The position numbers and the translations under genes were made by a program. A stretch of DNA of 64,000 bases from Chenggangzhangella methanolivorans (GTDB taxonomy: Bacteria > Pseudomonadota > Alphaproteobacteria > Rhizobiales > Methylopilaceae): positions 1,178,001 to 1,242,000 of the forward strand of contig NZ_CP081869.1 in NCBI RefSeq assembly GCF_019797865.1. Direction: 5' to 3'. Each line of letters starts with the position of its first letter. Position 1 is the first letter of the stretch. This document shows positions 31,522 to 41,027 of this stretch, one piece after another. The notes beneath the pieces were generated by a model that saw nothing but the letters and a program-made list of their open reading frames with translations, made no database searches and was not told the origin of the DNA.

Positions 31522-31758
31522 GGATTGAGTTCCCAAAATTCGGCATGCATCAATGCGCTCGCCCAGCCTCTGACGACCCACCCACCTTTGGGCAATCCAT
31601 CAAACCATAGCCGAAAACCACGACCGCAAAGGATTGCGGCTGTGGATGATGTTGCGCGCTCATGGACGGTCGACGGTCAATCCCTCCTCGATGCCGAGTA
31701 GGGGAAGGATCGCGGTCGCCGCGGCGCCCACGCTTCGGCCAATCCAGGACACGAGCCG

Positions 31759-32349
31759 ATGACCAGCCAGCCGACCAGTCCAATACGGGCAAGTCCGAGC
31801 GGGGATCCTTCCGACAACGATGACATCCGAAGCCTTCTTCGACAGGTCACCACCGCCCTCTCGGCGCTTCCGGTAGAGGTGGATGGCGACGACGACATGG
31901 TCCGCAATCTGGCGGCCTATCACGGGCTTCGGCCGTCCGATGCGGTCATCACGAAACTCCGGACCAACACCCGAAGCTTCACTCTTCTCGTCGCGACTTC
32001 CAACTCATGGGAACTGAACAAGAGGGCGCTGCTGGCGACCAAGCAGGATGGCGAGCGGGTCCGGCGCAAGGTTCTTCTGATGCCAGCGGGGCGTCTGCGC
32101 AGAACCGTCTTTCTTACAAACTGCTCGCTGATCGGCTCCAGCCGCAACGTCCAGATCACGGCCACGCACCGCATGGCCATCCTCGCCCATTTGCAGACCG
32201 ATCCGCTCGCCAGCCTGGAAGACTGCTCGCGGGAGATTGCAGGCCATGACGATCCGGTCGGCGCGGTTCTGGCCATGATCGCTGAAGGCTTTCTCAGGAT
32301 GGATCTCAGGGTCCCGATGCGTCCAGAGAGCGTGATCTCGGTCGCCTGA
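31759..32349 (+). CDS. Hypothetical protein upstream of the AAA+/M41 gene
   Basis: A 196-aa protein. After a low-complexity Ser/Pro start there is a helical domain (RSLLRQVTTALSALP) and LRTNTRSFTLLVATSNSWEL. The end, ILAHLQTDPLASLEDCSREI and PVGAVLAMIAEGFLRMDL, looks like a winged-helix unit similar in layout to C-terminal parts of transposition-type proteins. I do not recognise the family with certainty. It is 47 bp upstream of the AAA+/M41 gene and likely its partner. Divergent from the XRE regulator. Confidence 0.5.
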   Translation: MTSQPTSPIRASPSGDPSDNDDIRSLLRQVTTALSALPVEVDGDDDMVRNLAAYHGLRPSDAVITKLRTNTRSFTLLVATSNSWELNKRALLATKQDGERVRRKVLLMPAGRLRRTVFLTNCSLIGSSRNVQITATHRMAILAHLQTDPLASLEDCSREIAGHDDPVGAVLAMIAEGFLRMDLRVPMRPESVISVA

Positions 32350-32396
32350 ACAGATCCCTCCGCAAACTCGTTTTCCAACTTCGAGAAATCAGCAGC

Positions 32397-33893
32397 ATGT
32401 CCAGAAACGAAGACGCCGACGCCGTCGGTGAACGCCCCATCGCGCGCCCGTTCAGACAGATCTTCGTCGAAATCGTCGTCGACCAGCACCTTACCCCCGA
32501 CATCATCGACGCGTGTGTTCAGGACCAGATCACCGTCGTCATCGACGCTCCGACCGAGATCTGGGCAAACGCTCTGGCCGGTCCAATCGCAGGTCGCTGT
32601 CAGTCTCTTCCGCTCTGCCGCCGCCCTTACGTCTTCAAGAGGGGAGCTCCTCGAAAGGTCCGAACCAGCAAAGAGGATACCGACCTCGAGACGCTTCAGC
32701 TCAAGCTCTCGACAGGAGCGTCCGTCATCGCGCTCTTCTGTCCCGCAAGCGAGCCGCTGCCGATCCTCACTGACTCCGCCGACATCCGGATCGAGATCAT
32801 GAGGCCGACCACCGAGGATGTCGCCAAGGCTCTGTCCGAGGCGACCGCAACCCCGGTCGACGCCGGCCTGATAGCTGCGGTCAACACCATCGACCTTGAT
32901 GGCCTGTGCGCGCTTGTCCGTCCGCGCGCCTCTGCCGAACAGACGCTGCAGAGGTTCAAGATCGCCATCCAGGGCGGCGCTGACAGCGATGGCATCCCGA
33001 CCATTCATCAGCTTGCCGGATATGGCGACGCCAAGCGGTGGGCGCTCAGCGCCCTTCATGTCATCGAGAGCATTCGCGCCGGTGAGCCCGGCGTCACTCT
33101 GGCCGATCTGCCTCGCGGCGCCCTGCTCGTCGGCCCTCCCGGTACTGGCAAATCGATCTTTGCGCAGTCGCTTGCCAAGACCCTTGGGGTCGGATCGGTC
33201 ATCACATCCGTCTCCGAGTGGCTGAGCACCGGCGACACCCATTTGGGCACAGTCATCAGCGCGGCGCGCGCGTCGATCGCGAAGGCCTCGTCGTTCCAGC
33301 CTGGCCTTCTCTTCATCGACGAGGTCGACTCCCTGGTGGACAGGGATCAGGAGAAGGGCAGCTCGGCGTCGTGGTGGCTGAATTTCGTCAACGCCGTCCT
33401 TTCCGCGATCGACGGAGCGGTGAAGGTTCCTGGCCTAGTGGTGGTCGGCGCGTGCAACGATCTCAATCGAGTGGACAAGGCGCTCAGACGCTCAGGGCGC
33501 CTCGAAACGATCGTCCATATCGGACTGCCGAACGAGGCTGACCGGCTATCCATCTTCGACTTCTATGTGAAGGGCGCAGTCTCGCGCGCAGATCTGCGGT
33601 CCTGCGCCATCCGCTCCGGCGGGATGAGCGGAGCTGACATCCAGCGTGCCGTGCGCGAGGCCAGACAGCTGGCGCGCGAACGCCATCGGCGTTTGACCTT
33701 AAAGGATCTGCACGAGGCCCTTTCGCCTCGCATCCGGCTGGATGACGCCGAGACACGGACTGCGGCCGGGCATGAAGCTGGCCATGCGCTCGCCAGTCTG
33801 CTGCTCGGCGACAGGCTGATCGCGGTCGACGTCGACAGGGCGCTGACGCATCTGCACCCCCTTCCGCGCATCCTCGACAACGATCTCATCGAT
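32397..33893 (+). pseudogene. AAA+ ATPase with M41-type zinc protease motif, cut off by IS3
   Basis: 499 codons remain before the IS3 end. The N-terminal 200 residues are an unfamiliar domain without membrane spans. The AAA+ core has Walker A GPPGTGKS (246-253), Walker B LLFIDEVDSL, sensor 1 VVVGACNDLNRVDKALRRSG. It ends with TAAGHEAGHALASLLLG, where HEAGH (459-463) is the zinc-protease motif of FtsH (M41). A soluble FtsH-like protease is suggested. The C-terminal half, including the third zinc ligand, is gone. Beyond the IS lies a different gene, so sequence was deleted. Confidence 0.65.
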
Positions 33894-33927
33894 TGGCCGG
33901 CCCCCATCGAGTGGTCCGGTTGGAATG

Positions 33928-34804
33928 TTAGTTCATGAGCGGCGCTGACGCGACGGTTGGTGTGGCCGGCGGAGCTGGTCGGGGTTGCGCAGCCGGCCAT
34001 AGCGCGACCTCTGGCGCGGGCGGCCTGTAGCCGAGCGCCGAGTGTGGGCGGATGGCGTTGTAGTGCCGCCGCCAGGTTTCGATCACGGCCTTGGCCTCGG
34101 CGAGTGAGGAGAAGATCTCGCCGTTGAGAAGCTCGTCGCGGAGCCGAGCGTTGAAGCTCTCGCAGTAGCCGTTCCCCAAGGGCTGCCGGGCTCGATGAAG
34201 GCAGTCCTCGAGCCGACGGCGACGATCCACTCGCGGACGGCCTTGGCCGCGAACTCCGGGCCGTTGTCCGACCGGATGTGGCCCGGCGCGCCGCGGAGAA
34301 TGAACAGGTCTGACAGGACGTCGATGACGTCGGTCGACCTGAGCCTCCGCCCGATCCGGATCGCCAGGCATTCGCGCGTGAACTGGCTGCGCCGACCTTC
34401 GGTTCGTCGATCACGTTGAGCATCCTGAACTTGCGGCCGTCATGCGTTCGATCCTCGACGAAGTCGTAGGACCAGACGTGGTTTGGCCGCTCGGGCCGCA
34501 GCCGCACGCATGAGCCGTCGTTGAGCCACAGCCGCCCGCGCTTGGGTTGCTTCGTCGGAACCTTCAGCCCCTCACGTCGCCAGATCCGCTCGACCCGCTT
34601 CAGGTTCACGACCCAGCCGGCGGAGCGCAGCAGAGCCGCGATCCGCCTGTAGCCGTAACGGCCATACTGGACAGCCAGCGCGACGATGTCGGCGGTCAGC
34701 GCCGCCTCGTCGTCGGGCCGCGTTGGGACCTTCCGCTGTGTCGATCGGTGCTGGCCGAGCACAAGGCAAGCACGGCGCTCCGTCACGCCGAGCTTGCTCA
34801 CCAC
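33928..34804 (-). CDS. IS3 transposase, orfB (rve integrase domain), frameshifted
   Basis: Three frames join: YGYRRIAALLRSAGWVVN (helix-turn-helix) and HVWSYDFVEDRTHDGRKF (first Asp of DDE); then after a shift near 34400 LRSTDVIDVLSDLF, HIRSDNGPEFAA (second Asp); then after a shift near 34180 GYCESFNARLRDELL (Glu) and HYNAIRPHSALGYRPPAP. All three catalytic residues can be placed. orfB is probably made by -1 frameshifting at GGGGAAAC at the end of orfA; the GTG near 34804 is the first internal start. The shifts may be indels or real decay. Confidence 0.65.
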
Positions 34805-34839
34805 ACGATCGACGCAGTCGCGGCGACGGGCGGGGCTGA

Positions 34840-35115
34840 TCAGTTTCCCCGAGCTGCCTCCGCCAGGATCATCTTGTCCAGCGTCAGGTCCGACACCGCT
34901 CGACGAAGCCGGGCGTTCTCGGCCTCCAGCTCCTTCAGGCGCTTCACTTGATCGCCCTTCAGCCCGCCATACTCGGTGCGCCAGCGATAGAACGTGACTT
35001 CGGTCACCCCGATCGACCGGATCGCTTCCGCGACCGGCCGACCTTGCGCGGTCAGAACCTCGACCTGCCGCAGCTTCGCGACGATCTCTTCAGGTGCGTG
35101 CCTCTTCCTCGGCAT
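34840..35115 (-). CDS. IS3 transposase, orfA (helix-turn-helix subunit)
   Basis: A 91-aa protein: MPRKRHAPEEIVAKLRQVEV, SIGVTEVTFYRWRTEYGG, then a leucine-zipper-like end (RLKELEAENARLRRAVSDL). This is the IS3/IS407 OrfA layout, DNA-binding and partner to OrfB. Intact. Confidence 0.85.
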   Translation of the reverse strand: MPRKRHAPEEIVAKLRQVEVLTAQGRPVAEAIRSIGVTEVTFYRWRTEYGGLKGDQVKRLKELEAENARLRRAVSDLTLDKMILAEAARGN

Positions 35116-35180
35116 CGTTCAGTCCTCCACATGGCCAAAAGCCATACATCAGGGAGGACCACTTCTCAGGGGGCAGACCA

Positions 35181-36026
35181 GTTTGGAGCGCCAGCCGCCA
35201 GTACCGGATGGATCGTGATCGGTTACGGCTCATGCTGATCGAGGGAGGATGGATCGAGGAGAAGGTCGATCTGCCGTTCAACTGGATGATCTTCGACGCC
35301 ATCGCGTCCGAGCAGTTCCTGCAGGACGCCAAGGCCTGCATGAACTACCAGCAGGCGCTCAAGTACCTGAACGCTCCAAAATCGCACGAGCCCATACTCG
35401 TGGCGTCAGGTCTTCTAAAGCCCTGGATGCCATCGGGAGCCAGCGGTCTCAAGGACCATGCCATTCTCGCCCGCGACCTGGACGCCTTTCTCAAGCGCCT
35501 GATGGAACGCGCTGACGAGCGCTACAGCGCCGATCCATCGTTCATGAACATCAGTTCCGCCCAGAAAAGGGTGTTCTGCGGCGCCGGGGCCATTCTGCGT
35601 CTCATTCTTGACGGGAAGCTCGAGCGGATCGGCAAGCGCATCGGCATACACGGTTAAAACTCCGTACTTGTCGATCCACGAGAGGTCGAGAAGCTGGTCC
35701 TGACGAAAAATCGCGACGCCCTGTCGACCAAGGAAGCTGCCGAATTGCTCGGGGTGTCGCAGGACGGTGTTCTCGCGCTTATCGACAAGGGCGTTTTGCC
35801 GGCGGTCGATGGTCGTCATCCGAAAACGAATCGGCCGATGAATCGTGTCGCGGTTGGCAGTCACCGAATTTTCCGCGGCTTACGTTTCGCTTTCAGAAGG
35901 AGCAGGTCGTCGGGAACGAGCATTTATGCGTTTCAGCGGGAACAGACTCGGCGTGGCATCGTACCTGCGTTCAATACGGGCGTCGTTCTCTATCGGCGCG
36001 TCGACCTGACGGCTGTCACCCCCTAG
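35181..36026 (+). pseudogene. tniQ: TniQ-type protein, C-terminal part, with in-frame stop
   Basis: From the IS3 right end one frame runs to 36026 but has a TAA at 35655-35657. The features match C-terminal TniQ/TnsD-like proteins: ACMNYQQALKYLNAP (helix-turn-helix), GLKDHAILARDLDAFLKRL, RLILDGKLERIGKRIGIHG, then after the stop VLVDPREVEKLV and STKEAAELLGVSQDGVLALI. TniQ proteins are target-selection factors of Tn7-like elements. Family members have a Tyr where the TAA stands. No matching transposase or TnsC remains nearby apart from the AAA+ gene, so this is a fragment. Confidence 0.65.
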
Positions 36027-36058
36027 ACCAGATTTCACACGGCCAAACTCACTCCACA

Positions 36059-36086
36059 AATGGCCCCGCTCCGGCGGGGCCATTTT
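36059..36086. terminator. Rho-independent terminator
   Basis: GGCCCCGC, TCCG loop, GCGGGGCC, followed by ATTTTC; the left side is AAT, so it may work in both directions. It lies 33 bp past the TniQ remnant and would end transcription of that region before arsC. Confidence 0.75.
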
Positions 36087-36231
36087 CGTATGGGCGTCGC
36101 GGTTCAATCTGCCGCGAAACGAATGGCGGCAGGCGCCGACACGAAATAGGGCTAATCTGAGCGAGCGTGGAGCATCATCGGTGCAAACCGTTCATTCTCT
36201 CGGCTTTGCTATTTTTGCTGAGCGAGGTTGG

Positions 36232-36597
36232 ATGGTTTTTCAAGACGAAACACCCGGCGCGGTCGTGATCTGGCACAACCCCGCCTGCGGAACCTCGCGC
36301 GCCGTTCTCGCGGCGATCCGGACAGCGGGGATCGAGCCGGCGGTCGTCGAGTATCTGACGACCCCGCCTGCGAGAGCCGACCTCGTCGAGGCGATCGCGG
36401 CCGCCGGGCTCACGCCCCGCAGCGCCGCCCGCGCGAAGGAAAAACTCTTCGCGGAGCTCGGCCTTAGCGAAGCGTCCGACGAGCAGATCCTCGACGCGAT
36501 GATCCGGCATCCCGTGCTGATCAACCGCCCGTTCGTCTTCGCCCCGCGCGGCGTCCGGCTCTGCCGGCCGGCCGAAACCGTGCAGGACGTTCTCTAG
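36232..36597 (+). CDS. arsC: Arsenate reductase family protein, ArsC (glutaredoxin-type)
   Basis: A 121-aa thioredoxin-fold ArsC. IWHNPACGTSRAVLAAI has the active Cys (HNPxCxTSR). VVEYLTTPPARADLVEAI gives the typical second strand, and HPVLINRPFV the cis-Pro segment. The enzyme reduces arsenate with glutaredoxin. The ATG at 36232 follows GAGG at good spacing; the GTG at 36181 adds an unconserved tail. No arsR, arsB or acr3 lies beside it, so it may instead be a YffB/SpxA-like family member. Confidence 0.78.
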   Translation: MVFQDETPGAVVIWHNPACGTSRAVLAAIRTAGIEPAVVEYLTTPPARADLVEAIAAAGLTPRSAARAKEKLFAELGLSEASDEQILDAMIRHPVLINRPFVFAPRGVRLCRPAETVQDVL

Positions 36598-36616
36598 GAG
36601 CGACGGGACCCGGCCC

Positions 36617-37396
36617 CTATCCCGCGAGCGCCGCCAGGATGGCGTCGAGGCCGTCGGTCAGCGCCGCCGGCCCCGGCTGCAGGATCAGCGGCGACTTGAT
36701 CTCGTGGATCCGGCCAGCCTTCACGGCGGGGATCGCATCCCAGCCGGGACGGGCGGCGATCCTGTCGGCCACGACCTTCTTGCCGCACCATGAGGCGAGG
36801 ATGACGTCGGGCGCGGCGGCCGCCACCCGCTCGGGCGCGACCACGCGGTCCCTGGCGGCGGCGCAGGCGGCGAGTTCGGGAAAGACGTCGTCTCCGCCTG
36901 CGACCGCCACGAGCTCCGACACCCAGCCGATGCCGCTGATGAGCGGGCCGTCCCACTCCTCGAAATAGACCCTCGGCCGCCGCCCGCTCCCCGCGGCGGC
37001 GCGGACCCGCGCCAGCCTCGCCTCGAGCGTCTCCGCAAGCTCGGCCGCCGTCTCGCCCGCCCCCACAAGCGCGCCGACGCACCGGATCATGGCGAGGATG
37101 CCGGCGACGTCGCGGTGGTTGAAGACGTGGACCGCGACGCCTTCGCGGACGAGATCGGCGACGATGCCGGCCTGAAGGTCCGAGAAGGCGAGCACGAGAT
37201 CAGGCTTGAGCGCCAGGATCTTCGGGATGTCGGCGGAGGTGAAGGCCGAGACCCGCGGCTTCTCGCGCCGCACCCGCGGCGGACGGACGGCGTAGCCCGA
37301 CACGCCGACGATGCGGTCCTCCTCGCCGAGGAGGTAGAGCGTCTCCACCGTCTCCTCGGTGAGGCAGACGATCCGTTCGGGCGGGAAGCGGCGCAT
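36617..37396 (-). CDS. Cobalamin-binding (BtuF-type) periplasmic-fold protein without signal peptide
   Basis: A 259-aa protein with the vitamin B12/ferric-siderophore binding fold: RIVCLTEETVETLYLLGEED, ADIPKILALKPDLVLAFSD, and GVAVHVFNHRDVAGILAMI. No signal peptide is seen before the fold, which fits the cytoplasmic cobalamin-binding subgroup. The C-terminal half (FEEWDGPLISGIGWVSEL) is intact. It may bind cobinamide or a metal chelate; no transporter gene adjoins it. Confidence 0.72.
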   Translation of the reverse strand: MRRFPPERIVCLTEETVETLYLLGEEDRIVGVSGYAVRPPRVRREKPRVSAFTSADIPKILALKPDLVLAFSDLQAGIVADLVREGVAVHVFNHRDVAGILAMIRCVGALVGAGETAAELAETLEARLARVRAAAGSGRRPRVYFEEWDGPLISGIGWVSELVAVAGGDDVFPELAACAAARDRVVAPERVAAAAPDVILASWCGKKVVADRIAARPGWDAIPAVKAGRIHEIKSPLILQPGPAALTDGLDAILAALAG

Positions 37397-37419
37397 CGCA
37401 GGCGTCTCCGGAACAGGCG

Positions 37420-38824
37420 TCAGGGCAAGGCGAGGACGAGGCCGCCGAGCGCGCAAGCGGCGAGCGTCGGGATCATGCCGACGCCGAACCGCAGCATCGC
37501 GACCATCGCGGCGCCGGCGAGCAGCGCGGCGCGCCAGTCGAGCGAGGCGAGGACCGGGAGGTCCGGCCCGAAGCCAAGCGACGTCTGCTCGCGAAACAGC
37601 ACGTGAAGCGCGAACCAGAGACCGAGATTGGCCACGACCCCGACGACCGCCGCGGTCACGGCCGAGAGCGCTGCGCTCAGCGCCGCGTTGGAGCGCAGCG
37701 CCTCGACATAAGGCCCGCCGAGGAAGATCCACAGGAAGCAGGGCGCGAACGTCACCCAGGTGACGAGCAGCGATCCGAGCGCGCCGGCGACGAGGGTCGA
37801 GCCCGCCGGGCGCGCGATAGGCCGCGAGGAAGCCGACGAACTGCGTCACCATGATCAGCGGGCCGGGCGTCGTCTCGGCGAGGCCGAGCCCGTCGACCAT
37901 CTCGCCCGGCCGCATCCAGCCGAACGTGTCGACGGCGGCCTGCGCCACATAGGCGAGGACGGCGTAGGCGCCGCCGAACGTCACCATCGCCATCGAGGAG
38001 AAGAACGCGCCGAGTTCGCTCCAGACGCTGGACGAGCCCGTCAACGCGAACAGGACTCCGACGGGCGCGAGCCAGACCGGCGTCCAGATCGCGAGCGTTT
38101 TCAGCGCCCGCGCGCCGCTCGGGCGCAGGTGATCGAGCTCGCCGCGCGCGAACATGGCGTCGACCACGCCAATATGGCGCGGCGCGCCCGACGCGCCGTG
38201 GCCGCCCGCCCGGAACAGCTCGGGCCGGCGCTTCGCGCCGAGCCAGCCGAAGAGCGCGGCCCCGAGAACGATGACCGGAAACGGAACCTTGAAAACGAAG
38301 ATGAGCACGAAGGCCGCGGCCGCGATCGCGACCATCACGCGGTTCTTGAGCGCCCGGCGGCCGATGCGGATCACCGCCTCGAGCACCACGGCGAGCACCG
38401 CGGCCTTCACGCCGAAGAACACGGCGTCGACGACGGGCGCGTCGCGCCACAGCACATAGAGGACGCTCAGCCCGAACATCACGAGCGCGCCCGGAAGCAC
38501 GAACAGCAGGCCGGCGATCAGGCCGCCGAGCGTGCGGTGCATCAGCCAGCCGACATAGGTGGCGAGCTGCTGCGCCTCGGGCCCCGGCAGCAGCATGCAG
38601 TAGTTGAGCGCGTGCAGGAACCGCTCCTCGCCGATCCAGCGGCGCTCCTCGACGAGCTCCTTGTGCATGAGCGCGATCTGGCCCGCAGGACCGCCGAAGC
38701 TCAGGCAGCCGATGCGCGCCCAGACGCCCAGAGCCTCGCGCAGCGAGGGGACGGCGGGCGGCGGAAGCGCGTCGCCCGGATCGGCGGATGACGGCGGGGG
38801 CGAAGCGGCGGCGGTCGCAGGCAT
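37420..38824 (-). CDS. chrA: Chromate transporter, two-domain ChrA, one frameshift
   Basis: About 468 codons in two frames. The N-terminal CHR domain has CLSFGGPAGQIALMHKEL, LLPGPEAQQLATYVGW. The second has SSMAMVTFGGAYAVLAYV and ETTPGPLIMVTQFVGFLAAY. A shift near 37805 leads to APCFLWIFLGGPYVEALR and the last spans. ChrA exports chromate. The ATG at 38824 follows AAGGGGA. It lies 23 bp upstream of the B12-type binding protein on the same strand, but no functional link is clear. Confidence 0.82.
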
Positions 38825-38982
38825 AGGCGTCCATCCCCTTGAGAGGACTCTGGACGCGATCCTTGGGCCGGCTTTGGGCCTTAGCCTGACGGGGCGGTCG
38901 CGAGGAGCCCCGAGGCCGGGACAATTCCCGAGCCGACGGCGCCCGTCAATGCGCGTTTTGGTCAGCCGGCCGGCGGCCCCGG

Positions 38983-39735
38983 TCAGCCGGCGGTCTGGCG
39001 CGAGAGCCGGCGCATCATCGCCTGCAGGGCGCGCGGGTCGGCGTAGCCGACGCCCGCCGCCACCTCCCGCGCCTCCTCGCCGCGCGCCTGCCGCGCCATC
39101 GCGGCGAAGAGTCGAAGCCGCGCCCGCCAGTCGCCGAAGCTGAGCCCGGTCTCCTCCCGGAAGCGCCGCGTCAGCGTGCGGCGGCTCATGCCGATCTCGA
39201 CCGCCCAGTCGTCGAGGCCGGCGGCCGCGGCGGGGTCGTCCACCAGCGCCTCGCAAAGCCGGCGGAGCCGCGCGTCGGCCGGCATCGGCGCGACATAGGA
39301 CGTCTCGGGCGCGCGCGCGATCTCGTCGAGGATAAGCGCGGCGAGATGCCCGCCGCGAGCGCCCTCGTCATAGACCACCGGCTCCTCGGCGAGCGCCGCG
39401 AGGCTCGCCTCCAGCAGCGCCGAGACCTTGAGCACCCGGCACCGCGCCGGCCATTCGGGAACGACGTCGGCCGCAAGATACGCGCTGCGCATTGCGACCG
39501 GCCCATGCATCGCCACCTCATGCTCGACGCCCGGCGGAATGAGCAGCGCATGTCCTTCCGGCACCACCCAGGCGCCGTGCGCCGCGGCCGCCGTCATCAG
39601 CCCGGAGGCGGCGTACAGCAGCTGCGCGCGCTTGTGGCTGTGCGCGCCGGTGCGCGATCCCTGCGCGAACGCCTTGTCCATCACGGCGACGGGCCGCGGC
39701 ACGTCCTGGTAGTCGGCGGCGGTGACGGAGCGCAT
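38983..39735 (-). CDS. AraC-family transcriptional regulator
   Basis: A 250-aa regulator. The N-terminal cupin has SHKRAQLLYAASGLM and VVPEGHALLIPPGVEHEV. The C-terminal HTH_18 pair covers WAVEIGMSRRTLTRRFREE and VAAGVGYADPRALQAMMR. It starts at ATG 39735. It is divergent from an MFS exporter across 97 bp, the usual layout for a regulator of its neighbour. The ligand is unknown. Confidence 0.85.
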   Translation of the reverse strand: MRSVTAADYQDVPRPVAVMDKAFAQGSRTGAHSHKRAQLLYAASGLMTAAAAHGAWVVPEGHALLIPPGVEHEVAMHGPVAMRSAYLAADVVPEWPARCRVLKVSALLEASLAALAEEPVVYDEGARGGHLAALILDEIARAPETSYVAPMPADARLRRLCEALVDDPAAAAGLDDWAVEIGMSRRTLTRRFREETGLSFGDWRARLRLFAAMARQARGEEAREVAAGVGYADPRALQAMMRRLSRQTAG

Positions 39736-39832
39736 CGGCGCGACCTCGCTTTGGCCCGATCGGCGCCGATTTCGGCCTGACGCCGCGCGCGGGTCAAGGC
39801 TATGGAGGAGCGAAACTTCGCGAGGACGCCCG

Positions 39833-41023
39833 ATGGCCCCGAACGACCTGTCGCGCCGCACCATCCGCTTCGTCAACGTGGCGCACGCCGCCGACCATTT
39901 CGTGCTGCTAATCTATCCGACCGCCGTCATCGCGATCGGCCCTGATCTCGGCCTCGACTACGGCGCGCTGATCGGGCTTTCGACCGGCGCCTTCCTCGCC
40001 TTCGGCCTGTTCTCGCTGCCGATGGGCTGGCTTTCCGAGAAGTTCGGCCGTCGCAACCTGCTGGCGACGTTCTTCCTCGGCTGCGGCGCCTCGCTGATCG
40101 CGCTCTCTTTCGCGACCACGGCGCTCGCCTTCGGCGCGCTGCTGTTCGTGCTCGGCGTGTTTTCCGCGATCTACCACCCGATCGGCTCGGCCATGCTCGT
40201 CAGCCACACCGACCAGCTCGGCCGCGACCTCGGCCGCAACGGCGTCTGGGGCAATCTCGGCGCGGGCCTCGCCTCGGGCGTCACGGCGCTCATCGCCGCG
40301 TGGCTCGGCTGGCGGGCGGCGTTCGCGGCGCCCGGCCTCGTCTGCCTCGCGGCGGGCGTCGCCTTCCTCGCGATGGTGCCGCATGACGGCGAGGACCGCT
40401 CTGCGGCCCGCGCCCCGCAGACCGCGCCGGGCGCCGGCCGTCCCGCGCTTCTGCTCGCGCTTTTCGCCGCCATCATCATCGCCGGCGGCATGACGTTCAA
40501 CGTCACCACCATCTCGCTGCCGAAGGCGCTGGACGAACGGCTCGGCTTCGACCTGCCGCTCGCGCTGCTCGGCTCCCTCGCCACCGCCGTGTTCGTGTTC
40601 GGCGCGCTGACGCAGCTCACCGTCGGCCGCCTGCTCGATACCAAGCCCCTCCCCCTGATCTTCCTCGGGCTTGCGAGCGTGCAGGCCTGCGGGCTCGCGA
40701 TCGCGGCGCTGAGCGTCGGCGTCCCGCTCGTGGCAGGCCTCGCGATGGCGATGGCGGGCATCTACGGGCAGGTGGTCGTGAACGACGCCATGGTGGCGCG
40801 CTACGTGCCCGCCCATGTGCGCGCCAAGGCCTACAGCGTGCGCTATTTCCTGGGCTTCACCGCGAGCGGCTTCGCCGCGCCCTTCATCGCCTGGACCCAC
40901 GGGATCGGCGGCTTTCCGGCGACGCTCGCCGCCGCCGCCGCGATCGCGGCCGTCATCCTCGCCTGCGCGGCCGCCTTCTATGGCGTCGCGCGGGCGGCCC
41001 CTGCGCCGCTGCCGGCCGAGTGA
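39833..41023 (+). CDS. MFS transporter
   Basis: A 396-aa permease with 12 membrane spans. Between spans 2 and 3 lies GWLSEKFGRRNLLATF, the MFS signature loop (GxxxDrxGRR-like). AIYHPIGSAMLV and NGVWGNLGAGLASGVTAL follow in the first half, and ISLPKALDERLGF begins the second. It looks like a drug or metabolite exporter. It is controlled, by position, by the divergent AraC-family regulator. Starts at ATG 39833. Confidence 0.85.
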   Translation: MAPNDLSRRTIRFVNVAHAADHFVLLIYPTAVIAIGPDLGLDYGALIGLSTGAFLAFGLFSLPMGWLSEKFGRRNLLATFFLGCGASLIALSFATTALAFGALLFVLGVFSAIYHPIGSAMLVSHTDQLGRDLGRNGVWGNLGAGLASGVTALIAAWLGWRAAFAAPGLVCLAAGVAFLAMVPHDGEDRSAARAPQTAPGAGRPALLLALFAAIIIAGGMTFNVTTISLPKALDERLGFDLPLALLGSLATAVFVFGALTQLTVGRLLDTKPLPLIFLGLASVQACGLAIAALSVGVPLVAGLAMAMAGIYGQVVVNDAMVARYVPAHVRAKAYSVRYFLGFTASGFAAPFIAWTHGIGGFPATLAAAAAIAAVILACAAAFYGVARAAPAPLPAE

Positions 41024-41027
41024 GCCT

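Larger units (their letters stand above)
33894..35180 (-). mobile_element. IS3-family insertion sequence, IS407-like group
   Basis: Ends show imperfect inverted repeats: TGGCCGGCCCCCATCGAGTGG on the left and, inverted, TGGTCTGCCCCCTGAG then AAGTGG on the right. Size about 1.29 kb with an orfA/orfB pair. No matching target duplication is seen at the flanks (CGAT versus GTTT), and the flanks belong to two different genes, so the copy has probably taken part in a deletion. Boundaries are estimated from the repeats. Confidence 0.6.

Noticed and set aside
33894..35180. Target-site duplication for the IS3 copy
   Set aside because: Flanking bases differ (CGAT and GTTT) and the two sides belong to different genes.
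36181..36231. Upstream GTG start for arsC
   Set aside because: The added 17 residues do not match ArsC proteins, and the ATG at 36232 has its own ribosome site.
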